Translations under genes and position numbers: made by a program | Notes under the pieces: generated by a model | What the model was told of the DNA's origin: nothing | The model's database searches: none | Seen by the model: the letters and a program-made list of their open reading frames with translations, nothing else | Shown here: piece after piece, positions 8,179 to 16,109 of the stretch | Numbering within the stretch: position 1 is the stretch's first letter | Layout: each line of letters starts with the position of its first letter | NCBI GenBank assembly: GCA_028281885.1 | Contig: JANQJA010000002.1 | Location: 1 to 64,000, forward strand | DNA length: 64,000 bases | Direction: 5' to 3' | Origin: Pseudomonadales bacterium | GTDB lineage: Bacteria; Pseudomonadota; Gammaproteobacteria; Pseudomonadales; Azotimanducaceae

Positions 8179-9448
8179 TGGAAGCGAACACGTCGAAGTA
8201 GTCGGGAAATGTCTTTCGGGTGCAATCGGGGTCGTTGATGACGACAGTCGCGTCTCCAAATGCAGCTAACGAGAATGTCATGGCGATGCGATGATCGCCG
8301 TAGGTATCAATCGTTGCGGGCAGGAGTTGTTCTGGCGGTGTAATGACGATGAAGTCGTCTCCGGTTTCTACTTCCGCGCCCAGTTTTCTGAGTTCGGTCG
8401 CCATCGCGGTCATACGGTCCGTCTCTTTGACCCGCCAGTTGTAAATGTTTCTGATTCGAGTCGGACCCTGGGCAAACAGGGCCATGGTGGCAACAGTCAT
8501 CGCGGCATCGGGGATGTGATTCAGGTCGAGATCAACGCCGGTAAGCGGGCCACCGGTGACAGTCACGCTGGTTTGTTCACGCTGAACGCTGGCGCCCATG
8601 GCCTCAATCACATCCAGAAAGGCAACGTCACCCTGCACTGAACCGTTGCCGATGCCATTGACCCGAAGCGTGTCGCCGCTGATGGCGGCTGCGGCAAAAA
8701 AATAGCTGGCCGATGAAGCGTCGCCCTCGATCAGGAAATTGCCCGGAGACCGATATCGTTGTTCACCCGGTATCCGGAACGTCTCATAGTTGTCATGGCT
8801 GGCTGTTACGCCAAATTTTGCCAGGATGTCTAAAGTGATATCGAGATAGGGCTTGGATACCTGTTCGCCGATCACATGAATGGTTGAATCATCGCGAGCG
8901 AGCGGTAATGCCATCAGCAGGGACGTTAGAAACTGACTTGATATATTGCCGGGGATACTGATCTCGCCACCGCGAATCGTCCCGCCGGCAACAGAAAATG
9001 GGGGATAACCTGGTTGGCCGTGAAAGCGGATGCCAGCGCCAAGCTCGATCAGGGCGTCAGTCAGATAACCGATCGGGCGCTCGCGCATGTACTTGTCGCC
9101 ATCGACGTTGAAGTTGCCCGGCATCATCGCGAGTACGGCGGTCAGCGGGCGGATGGCCGTTCCGGCGTTGCCAAGGAAGAAATCCAGCTCGTTGCCAACG
9201 CGAAACAACCCGCCCTGACCGGTGACCGTGCAGGTTTGGCCGTCGTCGCTGAATGCGAGGGGAACACCGAGCTGTGTCAATGCCTCAATCATCCGCTGGG
9301 TGTCGTCGCTGCGCAGCACATTGTCCAGTCGCGTCGTGCCCGATGCGAGCGCACTGAGCAACAGGGCGCGATTGGTCAGGCTTTTTGAGCCCGGCAGTGT
9401 GACCTCACCGCCGATATGCTTGATGGGTTGCAGGGTCAGACTATCCAT
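8165..9448 (-). CDS. aroA: 3-phosphoshikimate 1-carboxyvinyltransferase (EPSP synthase)
   Basis: Joins phosphoenolpyruvate to shikimate-3-phosphate in aromatic amino-acid synthesis. At 427 residues it is standard class I length. LPGSKSLTNRALLLSALA (from residue 20), the PEP loop FLGNAGTAIRPLTAVLA and the C-terminal NDPDCTRKTFPDYFD are present. The start at 9448 is fixed because a TGA lies in frame three codons upstream. The nearest good Shine-Dalgarno (AAAGGAG) is 14 bases from this ATG but four bases from another ATG that opens a five-codon ORF overlapping the aroA start. The gene follows syd by 20 bases. Confidence 0.96.
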   Translation of the reverse strand: MDSLTLQPIKHIGGEVTLPGSKSLTNRALLLSALASGTTRLDNVLRSDDTQRMIEALTQLGVPLAFSDDGQTCTVTGQGGLFRVGNELDFFLGNAGTAIRPLTAVLAMMPGNFNVDGDKYMRERPIGYLTDALIELGAGIRFHGQPGYPPFSVAGGTIRGGEISIPGNISSQFLTSLLMALPLARDDSTIHVIGEQVSKPYLDITLDILAKFGVTASHDNYETFRIPGEQRYRSPGNFLIEGDASSASYFFAAAAISGDTLRVNGIGNGSVQGDVAFLDVIEAMGASVQREQTSVTVTGGPLTGVDLDLNHIPDAAMTVATMALFAQGPTRIRNIYNWRVKETDRMTAMATELRKLGAEVETGDDFIVITPPEQLLPATIDTYGDHRIAMTFSLAAFGDATVVINDPDCTRKTFPDYFDVFASITRP

Positions 9449-9469
9449 TGCGGTTCATAGTGCTCCTTT
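9441..9469 (-). promoter_or_regulatory. Shine-Dalgarno plus five-codon mini-ORF overlapping the aroA start
   Basis: Right after the syd stop the minus strand reads AAAGGAG, then CACT, then ATG AAC CGC AAT GGA TAG (9458-9441). The mini-ORF encodes MNRNG, and its stop overlaps the aroA ATG within ATGGATAG. The Shine-Dalgarno spacing suits the mini-ORF and is too long for aroA, suggesting that aroA is reached by termination-reinitiation. This is inferred from layout only. Confidence 0.4.
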
Positions 9470-10038
9470 CAATACATGCTGGGGGGTGTATCCAGCGGCG
9501 TCAGGCGATCCAGAAATGTACCGATATCCTGTTCGACGTCACGCAAGGGTGGTTTCCCTGGCTCTTCAAGCAGGATCCGACCCGACAAGTTGTCGATACT
9601 CAGAAACAGCTCGGAATTTGGCTCCGTCGTGGCGAAGAATACCGTAAACGGATCATCAGATTGTCGTTTGGCCAGTGAATGCCCGATCAGGTTTGCGATC
9701 AACCGGTCGAAATCGTCAGGGTTCCAGAGTTGAATGAGGCTGACGTGGCCTTCTTCGCTGGTGGTCTCAATACCACCGGCCCAGTAGCGGCCATAGTAAT
9801 CCTTGATGGACTGATGCACGGGTATTTCCAGGGCGTTTTCGAGGCCGCGGAAGTCCACAGGTTGCTCCTGCCGTGCCGGACGCCACCGGACCCGATCTCC
9901 GTCTGCCGTAACGTCAATCTCGCAGACGGACCGCCAGTCCGGGTCAAATGTAGTGGCAAAAACGTTGTCAGGCTGTAGTGCCAGTGCTCGCGCGATCAAC
10001 CTGTCGAGCGCCTGGGTCGCGCGAGAGTCGGACATCAT
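9469..10038 (-). CDS. syd: SecY-interacting protein Syd
   Basis: A peripheral cytoplasmic protein that in E. coli binds SecY and checks translocon assembly. The 189-residue sequence shows the family core: LENALEIPVHQSIKDYYG (about 69-86), WAGGI, then IQLWNPDDFDRLIANLIGH and LFLSIDNLSGRILLEEPG. Two tandem ATGs (10038, 10035) are possible starts; neither has a strong ribosome site. It is the first gene of a probable syd-aroA unit driven by an extended -10 promoter at 10067-10075. Confidence 0.9.
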   Translation of the reverse strand: MMSDSRATQALDRLIARALALQPDNVFATTFDPDWRSVCEIDVTADGDRVRWRPARQEQPVDFRGLENALEIPVHQSIKDYYGRYWAGGIETTSEEGHVSLIQLWNPDDFDRLIANLIGHSLAKRQSDDPFTVFFATTEPNSELFLSIDNLSGRILLEEPGKPPLRDVEQDIGTFLDRLTPLDTPPSMY

Positions 10039-10066
10039 GTTGCGGGCGGCCCTGAAAAGGCCGGCG

Positions 10067-10075
10067 ATTATAGCA
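10067..10075 (-). promoter_or_regulatory. Extended -10 promoter for syd-aroA
   Basis: The minus strand reads TTGCTATAATCGCCGG, with TATAAT at 10072-10067 preceded by TG one base upstream. No -35 is evident. The core GCTATAATCGCCG is the same string as at the mdh promoter. Confidence 0.5.
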
Positions 10076-10082
10076 ACTTAGG

Positions 10083-10607
10083 CTACGGGGTGCCCGGCTG
10101 AGAGGTGCCCGGCTGAGGAGCGCCATGGGACGGCGGGCCTGGCATTCCCGGACGAGTTTTGTCCCCCCTATTCCGATGCAGGCGGCTGCGCCGATTTAGA
10201 AATTCCGCAACCTTGCGACGTTCGTCAGAATCCAACTGGCCGAGTAATTCCACCAACTGCTCGTGGGAAGATTCCTGCCAGGTGAGCGAATTTATCCGCA
10301 GTCTTGCCAGCGCCTCGCGAGTTTGCTGCTCATCGTAATCTGGCGCCAGCAGTGAAGTTTCGAAGTCATGCTGGGCCTGACGCATGTCCCGTCGAAGCGG
10401 GCCGGTTTCTCGAACATGATTGATCAGTGTCGAGCGCAGTTCCTGTCGTCTTTCCTCGTCCAGCAGGCGTACTACCCAGCCGATGTGTTCCGGCATGGGC
10501 CGTGCAGGAGGGCCCGCCATAAAGCGGCCGATAATGCCGCCCACGAGCAACAGGTTGAAGGCCAGTGAAATGAACAGGCCAACAATCAGCCAGCGTCTGC
10601 TGTTCAT
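10083..10607 (-). CDS. Periplasmic sensor-like protein (heavy-metal-resistance / Spy-CnrX type)
   Basis: A 174-residue protein with one N-terminal membrane helix (LIVGLFISLAFNLLLVGGII, about 8-27) and a periplasmic, largely helical, Arg/Glu/Gln-rich domain with repeated LxxxR and LLxPD patterns, as in the Spy/CpxP/CnrX superfamily. The C terminus is a low-complexity Pro/Gly/Gln tail. No metal-binding His cluster is apparent. The start overlaps the end of the preceding anti-sigma-like gene by 4 bases, so it is the last gene of the EF-hand, sigma, anti-sigma, sensor cluster. A role as signal sensor for the sigma factor is inferred from context. Confidence 0.65.
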   Translation of the reverse strand: MNSRRWLIVGLFISLAFNLLLVGGIIGRFMAGPPARPMPEHIGWVVRLLDEERRQELRSTLINHVRETGPLRRDMRQAQHDFETSLLAPDYDEQQTREALARLRINSLTWQESSHEQLVELLGQLDSDERRKVAEFLNRRSRLHRNRGDKTRPGMPGPPSHGAPQPGTSQPGTP

Positions 10608-11056
10608 GGCAACGACTCCGTGATGATGTCCGTCTCAGTTTGCAGTGCCATCAATAACAGCTCGTCATCGACGTATTCACTCGTCGTATCGGTACCGATG
10701 GCCAGATTGCTGCCAATTGCGATGCCAAACACCAGTGGCAGACAGGCGACGAGCGCGGGACGCCAGAATGAAGACGGGTGGTTTGGTTTCGGGAGTATCC
10801 AGGCGAGTACCTGGTCAATGAGATGGGTTTGCTGTGCCGGCAGCTGCGCCAGGATCCGCTGATCGAGACGGGTCAGATCGAGATTAACTTCATGGCGATC
10901 GAGCGCCTTGTCGAGAGGTTCATGGATCGTAACGATCTGCCTTGCCGCTTCACTGGTCTGAAGGAATTGCATCGCTTCCGCACTAACATGTTCTGGCCAG
11001 TTGGCCGGTTTCGTGCCGTAACTTTCGATCAGCCTTCTGAATTCGTCAGTGTTCAT
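10604..11056 (-). CDS. Probable membrane anti-sigma factor
   Basis: A 150-residue protein with an acidic, helical cytoplasmic N-terminal half (MNTDEFRRLIESYG), one membrane segment near residues 100-118 (ALVACLPLVFGIAIGSNLAI) and a short acidic tail. It lacks the HxxxCxxC zinc motif of ZAS anti-sigma factors. Its start overlaps the sigma gene by 11 bases and its end overlaps the sensor-like gene. The assignment as anti-sigma rests on position, topology and size, not on a recognised domain. Confidence 0.55.
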   Translation of the reverse strand: MNTDEFRRLIESYGTKPANWPEHVSAEAMQFLQTSEAARQIVTIHEPLDKALDRHEVNLDLTRLDQRILAQLPAQQTHLIDQVLAWILPKPNHPSSFWRPALVACLPLVFGIAIGSNLAIGTDTTSEYVDDELLLMALQTETDIITESLP

Positions 11057-11621
11057 CGATCCTGCCCGTGGCTTGGTCTGATTCGGTTAACAACCGCCTG
11101 AGTTTTCGTCGTCCTCTGGCCAGCAGTGACTCGAGGGCAGGTATGGTGACTTCCAGAACTCCTGCGGCGTCGCGATTGGATATTCCCTGGTAGTAGCACA
11201 GCACCAGGGCGCTGCGCTGTGACTCCGGCAACTGCTGCAATGCACGCTTAACATCTTCACCCGATACATCTGCCATTAGTGTGTTGATTGGATCAGATGT
11301 TTCGCTGGCAGGCTCATCAATATCTTCGTCTGGTACGAACCTGCTTTGTTTGCGAAACAGATCAATACACAGGTTGTGAGCGATATTGTGCAGCCAGGTG
11401 GTCAGGCGCGCCTTGTTTGGATCGAAGCGATCAGCCTGGGTCCACAATCGCAGGAAGACTTCCTGAGTGATATCTTCAGCTTCCGTGAGGTTTCCTGTCA
11501 TACGAAACACATAACGTGTTACCGGAGCCAGCTGGTCGCTGAGTACGGTTCGATAGGCAAACTCGTCACCTTCAAGAATCCGTTGTACCAGCTCGGCTTC
11601 GGTTGGTGCAACCAACAACAA
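11046..11621 (-). CDS. ECF RNA polymerase sigma factor
   Basis: A 191-residue group 4 sigma factor. Region 2 contains RYVFRMTGNLTEAEDITQEVFLRLW, with the DITQEVF core, followed by TTWLHNIAHNLCIDLFRK. Region 4 is LPESQRSALVLCYYQGISNRDAAGVLEVTIPALESLLARGRRKL. It would direct polymerase to its own regulon, which probably includes this operon. Neighbours are an EF-hand protein 19 bases upstream and an overlapping anti-sigma candidate downstream. Confidence 0.93.
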   Translation of the reverse strand: MLLVAPTEAELVQRILEGDEFAYRTVLSDQLAPVTRYVFRMTGNLTEAEDITQEVFLRLWTQADRFDPNKARLTTWLHNIAHNLCIDLFRKQSRFVPDEDIDEPASETSDPINTLMADVSGEDVKRALQQLPESQRSALVLCYYQGISNRDAAGVLEVTIPALESLLARGRRKLRRLLTESDQATGRIDEH

Positions 11622-11640
11622 CTCCCTTCAATGATCTGAA

Positions 11641-12117
11641 TCAGCGGTCTCGCCAGTGACCCTGACGGCGAGGACCATCCGAGCCGCCTCTGCCCTTGCG
11701 TGGCTTGAGTTCGGCCGCTGTCAGGAATCCGTCACCATCCTGATCCAGTCGGTTAAACAGGATTGCCCTGGCTTCTGCTTCAGTAATGACGCCATCACCA
11801 TCCTGATCCAGTTGCCCGGCATGTTCCGACAGGCGGGCTGCTGCTTCGGCGTGGCGTTCTTCCATGCGTTCTCGCATGCGTACCAGGCGTTCGGCGTTTG
11901 CCGCATTGAGCTCATCGACAGTGACAACGCCATCATCATTGCTGTCCGCGCGCATCAGTGGCGATCGTTTGCCGTGCTCTGGTGGCTGAAATTCCTCGAT
12001 GGAGATGAGTCCGTCGCCATTTTCGTCGAGGCGATTGACCAGGCGGTCCTGGCGGTCCGCCTGGGCGGCGCCGGTGAGTGCCACCATGAGGGTTGCGGCG
12101 ATTAATCGGTATTTCAT
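11641..12117 (-). CDS. Periplasmic EF-hand calcium-binding protein
   Basis: A 158-residue exported protein: signal peptide at residues 1-20 (MKYRLIAATLMVALTGAAQA) and four EF-hand loops, DENGDGLISIEE, DSNDDGVVTVDE, DQDGDGVITEAE and DQDGDGFLTAAE, paired two and two around a long charged helix. All four loops have acidic residues at the usual positions and so should bind calcium. GGAG stands eight bases before the ATG. It heads the ECF sigma cluster, which suggests but does not prove a link between calcium (or another divalent cation) and the sigma factor. Confidence 0.85.
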   Translation of the reverse strand: MKYRLIAATLMVALTGAAQADRQDRLVNRLDENGDGLISIEEFQPPEHGKRSPLMRADSNDDGVVTVDELNAANAERLVRMRERMEERHAEAAARLSEHAGQLDQDGDGVITEAEARAILFNRLDQDGDGFLTAAELKPRKGRGGSDGPRRQGHWRDR

Positions 12118-12184
12118 TGATCTTCTCCGTTCGTTTTGGGCCTGTTCAGGACCTTATACGGGGCTACGGAGAAAACCTGTCGCA

Positions 12185-12604
12185 TCAGAATGGCTTGACG
12201 ACAACCAGGATCAGGATCGGGACCACGATCAGCAGGGCTCCTTCATTGAACAGCCGGAAAAAAAGCGAAGACTGGATGACTCGGTCTGATTCCATATCAC
12301 GAAGGTAGAGCAGAATCTGCCACTGATACATCACCAGCAGCATCACCAAAACCAGCTTGCTGTATAGCCAGAGCCCCGTTGCTCCAACCCACCAGCCGAG
12401 CCACAGCCAGATGCCAAAGGCGATGGCAAGGGCTCCCATGATGGCCGAGAAACGAAACAATCGGCTTGCCATGGTCACAAGGCGTGAGACATCCTCTCCT
12501 GCGGTCCGACCTTCGACATAGTGGACCATGATGCGTGGCAGGTAGAACAGGCCAGCCATCCAGGCGATCACGAAGAGCAGGTGAAGTACCTTGACCCAGA
12601 GCAT
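12185..12604 (-). CDS. hemJ: HemJ-like protoporphyrinogen oxidase (CopD/UPF0093 family)
   Basis: A 139-residue integral membrane protein with four predicted helices. It starts MLWVKVLHLLFVIAWMAGLFYLPRI, in which His8 and the WMAGLFYLPR motif are hallmarks of HemJ; a second conserved region is LYSKLVLVMLLVMYQWQI. HemJ oxidises protoporphyrinogen IX to protoporphyrin IX in haem synthesis where HemG/HemY is absent. The family's usual third-helix Lys-Leu segment is kept, but the protein is slightly short. It stands alone between the EF-hand gene and a divergent permease gene. Confidence 0.8.
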   Translation of the reverse strand: MLWVKVLHLLFVIAWMAGLFYLPRIMVHYVEGRTAGEDVSRLVTMASRLFRFSAIMGALAIAFGIWLWLGWWVGATGLWLYSKLVLVMLLVMYQWQILLYLRDMESDRVIQSSLFFRLFNEGALLIVVPILILVVVKPF

Positions 12605-12641
12605 GACAAGACCATCAACGAATTCGGCAGCATGTTAACAC

Positions 12642-13394
12642 GTGGCTGATCCCCAGTTTCTCGCCTTTCTCGGATTGGTTGCGCTCGGTGCCCTGGTACA
12701 GTCGATGACCGGTTTTGCTCTGGGCCTGATCGTCATGGCGGGGTCGACCGTGCTGGGTCTGGCGGAGATTGCCTTTGCTGCTGCAGTGACCAGCCTGATT
12801 GCGATGGTGAATTCAGGGCTGTCACTCCGGTCTTCCTACCATCATATCGACCGTATTGTGCTGTTGCGACTGTTGCTGGGTGTGTTACCGGTTACTGCGA
12901 TCGGTGTCTGGCTGTTGGGTTATGTTTCAGGCACTGCCTATGAAGCGCTTCGAGTTTTACTCGGTGTCACCATTATTCTGGCTGGCGGCATCCTGATGAT
13001 TCGCCCGGTACCGTTCGCTCAGGCCAGTTCACCTGTAGTAGTGACGCTAACCGGTTGTGGCGCAGGACTGCTCGGTGGACTCTATGGAACATCCGGCCCA
13101 CCCCTCGTTTGGTTGATGTATCGGCAGCCAATACCCTTCGCGGTGATTCGGGCGACATTGCTGGCTACGTTCCTGGCATCGACCATGGCGCGAACCGTTG
13201 TTGTTGTCGTTCGGGGCGAGATGACGCCAGAAATGCTGTTGACAGCGGGTCTGTCGTTGCCCGTGGTCCTGGTGGCGACGCTGGCGGGATTGAAGCTTGC
13301 GCCGCTACTGCCGGAAATGGTGCTCAAACGCGGCGTATTCGCGCTACTTGCCTGCTCGGGTCTGGTGATGATCGTTCAGTCGGCCTGGCTATAG
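12642..13394 (+). CDS. TauE/SafE family membrane permease (sulfite exporter-like)
   Basis: A 250-residue inner membrane protein with about eight hydrophobic helices in two pseudo-repeated halves. The N-terminal half carries ALVQSMTGFALGLI and the second half carries GLLGGLYGTSGPPLVWLMY, the paired family signatures. Members move organosulfonates, sulfite or related anions; the substrate here is unknown. The start is GTG with a poor ribosome site. It converges with the GNAT gene, overlapping by 6 bases. Confidence 0.85.
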   Translation: MADPQFLAFLGLVALGALVQSMTGFALGLIVMAGSTVLGLAEIAFAAAVTSLIAMVNSGLSLRSSYHHIDRIVLLRLLLGVLPVTAIGVWLLGYVSGTAYEALRVLLGVTIILAGGILMIRPVPFAQASSPVVVTLTGCGAGLLGGLYGTSGPPLVWLMYRQPIPFAVIRATLLATFLASTMARTVVVVVRGEMTPEMLLTAGLSLPVVLVATLAGLKLAPLLPEMVLKRGVFALLACSGLVMIVQSAWL

Positions 13395-13889
13395 GGCGAG
13401 TTCCATCCAAATCGTGTCCCAATAGCGATCGAACTTGAAGCCGACCTCGGACAGTCGACCGACTTCCTTGAAACCCAGGCGATGATGTAGCGCCATACTT
13501 GCGTCGTTGGGCTGAGTGATAATTCCATAGCAGCGGTGAATGGGGTCCGCAGAGTGTTTCAGACTGTCCAGCAGATGTTGATAGAGTGCTCGCCCCAGCC
13601 CCTGGCCAATCGCCTGCTGTGCAAGGTAGATACTGGTTTCCACGGAAGTATCATAGGCGGCCTTGGATCGAAGGGGGCCGCTGCATGCGTATCCGGCGAC
13701 CTTGTCTTGCAGGGTTAGCGTCCAGAGCTGATATCGACTGCCAGGCTGATGTCGAGTAAACCATGCCTCGCGGTCTTTCGGTGCATACGGGGAGATATCG
13801 AAGGTAATCGCAGTATGTTCGATGTAGTAGTTGTAGATTCGGGTTATTGCTTCCAGGTCGGTGGCGCTGGCTGGGCGGATGTTTTCCAT
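13389..13889 (-). CDS. GNAT N-acetyltransferase (phosphinothricin acetyltransferase-like)
   Basis: A 166-residue acetyl-CoA-dependent acetyltransferase. The beginning (IRPASATDLEAITRIYNYYIEHTAITFD) matches the Pat/YncA subgroup, and the acetyl-CoA loop is QAIGQGLGRALYQHLL. The late motif NDASMALHHRLGFKEVGRLSEVGFKFDRY, including W-x-D near the C terminus, is also typical. Family members acetylate phosphinothricin, methionine sulfoximine or amino-acid analogues; the substrate here is not known. Single gene, divergent from the acyltransferase. Confidence 0.88.
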   Translation of the reverse strand: MENIRPASATDLEAITRIYNYYIEHTAITFDISPYAPKDREAWFTRHQPGSRYQLWTLTLQDKVAGYACSGPLRSKAAYDTSVETSIYLAQQAIGQGLGRALYQHLLDSLKHSADPIHRCYGIITQPNDASMALHHRLGFKEVGRLSEVGFKFDRYWDTIWMELAL

Positions 13890-13983
13890 GGTGAGTGAGT
13901 CAATTACCGGGAAGACTATGATAGATGAAGAATCGAGGTGGCGGAGTACGTAAAATGATGGCCTTTTGCCAGTCAGAATCGTG

Positions 13984-15126
13984 ATGGATCAACTGCACCC
14001 CTACAGTGATGACGATGTTCCCGGCGTCATTGCCAGACTACTGGGTGATCGGGAACTGCTGGATTTCCTTGCGGGATATGATTCGCCTCGATTGCACGGC
14101 CTGCTGCCGGCCCTGACGCGGAAGCTGACCCGTCAGCGACTGACTCGTGTCATGGGCGACGTTGCGACAGTCCGATCTTTTCAGCTCATGGTAGAGCAAT
14201 ACGTGAAGCGTATCATCGAGCGCAGCATGACGTCGTTTGAATATCATGGCATTGAACGACTGCAACGTGGCAAGCCCTATCTGTTTGTGAGCAATCATCG
14301 CGATATCGCAGGCGATTCCATGTTGGTGAATTATGCGCTGCATCTGTCCGGTTTCGAGACGGTTCGCATCGCGGTGGGCGATAACCTGGTACAGAGACCA
14401 TTTGCGACCGATTTGATGAAGCTCAACAAGAGCTTTTTCGTCAAGCGGTCCGGCAATACTCGCCGGGAAATTTACACGTCGCTTCGGCAGACTTCGGCCT
14501 ACATTGCCAAGTGTCAGCTGGCCGGCGAGTCCGTGTGGATTGCTCAGGCTGAAGGTAGAGCCAAGGATGGTATTGATGAAACGGATCCGGCGGTGATCAA
14601 AATGTTGACGCTGGCGGCAGGCAAGGTACCGTTCTGTGACGCCTTTCGTCGACTCAATGTAGTACCTGTCTCCCTGTCATATGAGTTCGATCCCTGTGAT
14701 GGGCTGAAAGCATCGGAACTGGCGGCGGTAGCGAGAGCAGGCAGATACCAGAAACAGCCCGGGGAAGATCTGATTAGCCTGGCGAAAGGATTGACTGGCG
14801 CGAAGGGTCGGGTTCGTCTTGTTTTTGGTGAGCCGCTGACTGACGACTACGAGAACGCGCGCCAGGCATCTGAAGCCCTTGATCGCGCGATACTCGGCAA
14901 TCTGGTGTTGTTTCCAGTCAATCATGCCGCCGCTGCGGCGCTGGCATCAGGGCAGGATGAGGCAGCTTCAGCCTATCGGGGATTGGCGTTGCCTGATCTT
15001 GCTGCAGCAGGACAGGAAGACTTACGGCGACGGCAGGAGGGATCTGATTCGGATGCCGTCAGTTACCTGCTGCAGATGTATGCGAATCCTCTGTTGGCAA
15101 AATCACAGCGCGGATTGCCCCTCTAA
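13984..15126 (+). CDS. PlsC-like glycerophospholipid acyltransferase
   Basis: A 380-residue acyltransferase. The catalytic HxxxxD motif is SNHRDIAGDS (about 106-115), and the substrate-binding block reads KSFFVKRSGNTRREIY then WIAQAEGRAKDGID (the usual xPEGTR is replaced by AEGRA). Length exceeds that of plain PlsC, with a C-terminal extension rich in Ala and Glu; it resembles the large cytoplasmic 1-acyl-glycerol-3-phosphate acyltransferase-like proteins of gammaproteobacteria. ATG 13984 is chosen; a TTG at 13966 and GTG at 13981 are also in frame, none with a strong ribosome site. It converges on srkA with a 4-base overlap. Confidence 0.8.
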   Translation: MDQLHPYSDDDVPGVIARLLGDRELLDFLAGYDSPRLHGLLPALTRKLTRQRLTRVMGDVATVRSFQLMVEQYVKRIIERSMTSFEYHGIERLQRGKPYLFVSNHRDIAGDSMLVNYALHLSGFETVRIAVGDNLVQRPFATDLMKLNKSFFVKRSGNTRREIYTSLRQTSAYIAKCQLAGESVWIAQAEGRAKDGIDETDPAVIKMLTLAAGKVPFCDAFRRLNVVPVSLSYEFDPCDGLKASELAAVARAGRYQKQPGEDLISLAKGLTGAKGRVRLVFGEPLTDDYENARQASEALDRAILGNLVLFPVNHAAAAALASGQDEAASAYRGLALPDLAAAGQEDLRRRQEGSDSDAVSYLLQMYANPLLAKSQRGLPL

Positions 15127-16109
15127 TAAAGCGTCAGCGGGTCCGCTGCGAGCCGATCGGTCTGGTCGATCAGTTGCTGGATGTGGCCGGCCCAGTAGTG
15201 GTTAGTGTTGAAGAATGGAAATGCCCGGGGGAAAGCCGGGTCGTCCCATCGGCGAGCCAGCCAGGCAGCGTGATACATCATTCGCAGCGTCCGTAGCGGC
15301 TCGATCAGTCGGAGCTCGCTGGCATCAAAGTCGCGAAAGTCTGAATATCCACGGACAATAGCTCGAATCTGTTGGCCTGCTTCCGTTTGATCGCCCGACA
15401 GCATCATCCACAGGTCCTGGATCGCCGGCCCCATCCTGGCGTCGTCGAAATCGACAAAATGGGGCACCTCATCCCGCCACAGGATATTGCCGATATGACA
15501 GTCGCCGTGAACCCGAATCTGTCCCACGTCGTCGAGCAGGCCCATCATCGACTCGATGAGCTGGTCAGTGACGTTACGATAGGAAGCTTCAAAGTCCGGA
15601 GGAATGAAACCCGCGCCCAGCAGGTATTCGCGGGATGCCTGGCCATAATCCGCAACGCTGATCGAGGGGCGGCTGATAAACGGCTCTGCGGCGCCAACCA
15701 GATGGACGCGACCCAGCGTGCGGCCCAGAATCTCAAGGTTCTCAAGGTCGTCTAGGTTAGGCGCTCGACCGCCCTGCCGGGGATAGAGCGCGAAGCGAAA
15801 GCCTTCATGGTGGGCCAGGGTGGTCTTGACTGGCGTGGTTGTCAGCCATAGCGGTGGCACGGCCGAGATGTCCTGCTCCCACAGCTCCAGAGTCAGGGCG
15901 TGTTCTTCAAGAATCTGCTCATCGGACCAGCGTTCCGGTCGATAGAATTTGCCGATGACAGGTGCTTCGTCCTCAATCCCAATCTGATAAACGCGGTTCT
16001 CGTAGCTGTTCAGTTCCAGAATGCGAGCGTCACAGCGCAGTCCCACGGATTCCACGGCGTCCATCACCAGATCCGGAGAAAGCTGGTCGAACGGGTGTGC
16101 CTTAGCCAT
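15123..16109 (-). CDS. srkA: Stress response kinase A (YihE/RdoA)
   Basis: A 328-residue Ser/Thr kinase of the aminoglycoside-phosphotransferase fold, known to protect E. coli from stress-induced death. The catalytic loop is HGDCHIGNILW and the magnesium loop FVDFDDARMGPAIQDLWMML. The N-terminal ELNSYENRVYQIG and KFYRPERWS are signature segments of SrkA. The start overlaps the modC 3' end by 8 bases, so it may be transcribed with modBC. In E. coli the gene is next to dsbA; it is not here. Confidence 0.93.
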   Translation of the reverse strand: MAKAHPFDQLSPDLVMDAVESVGLRCDARILELNSYENRVYQIGIEDEAPVIGKFYRPERWSDEQILEEHALTLELWEQDISAVPPLWLTTTPVKTTLAHHEGFRFALYPRQGGRAPNLDDLENLEILGRTLGRVHLVGAAEPFISRPSISVADYGQASREYLLGAGFIPPDFEASYRNVTDQLIESMMGLLDDVGQIRVHGDCHIGNILWRDEVPHFVDFDDARMGPAIQDLWMMLSGDQTEAGQQIRAIVRGYSDFRDFDASELRLIEPLRTLRMMYHAAWLARRWDDPAFPRAFPFFNTNHYWAGHIQQLIDQTDRLAADPLTLY

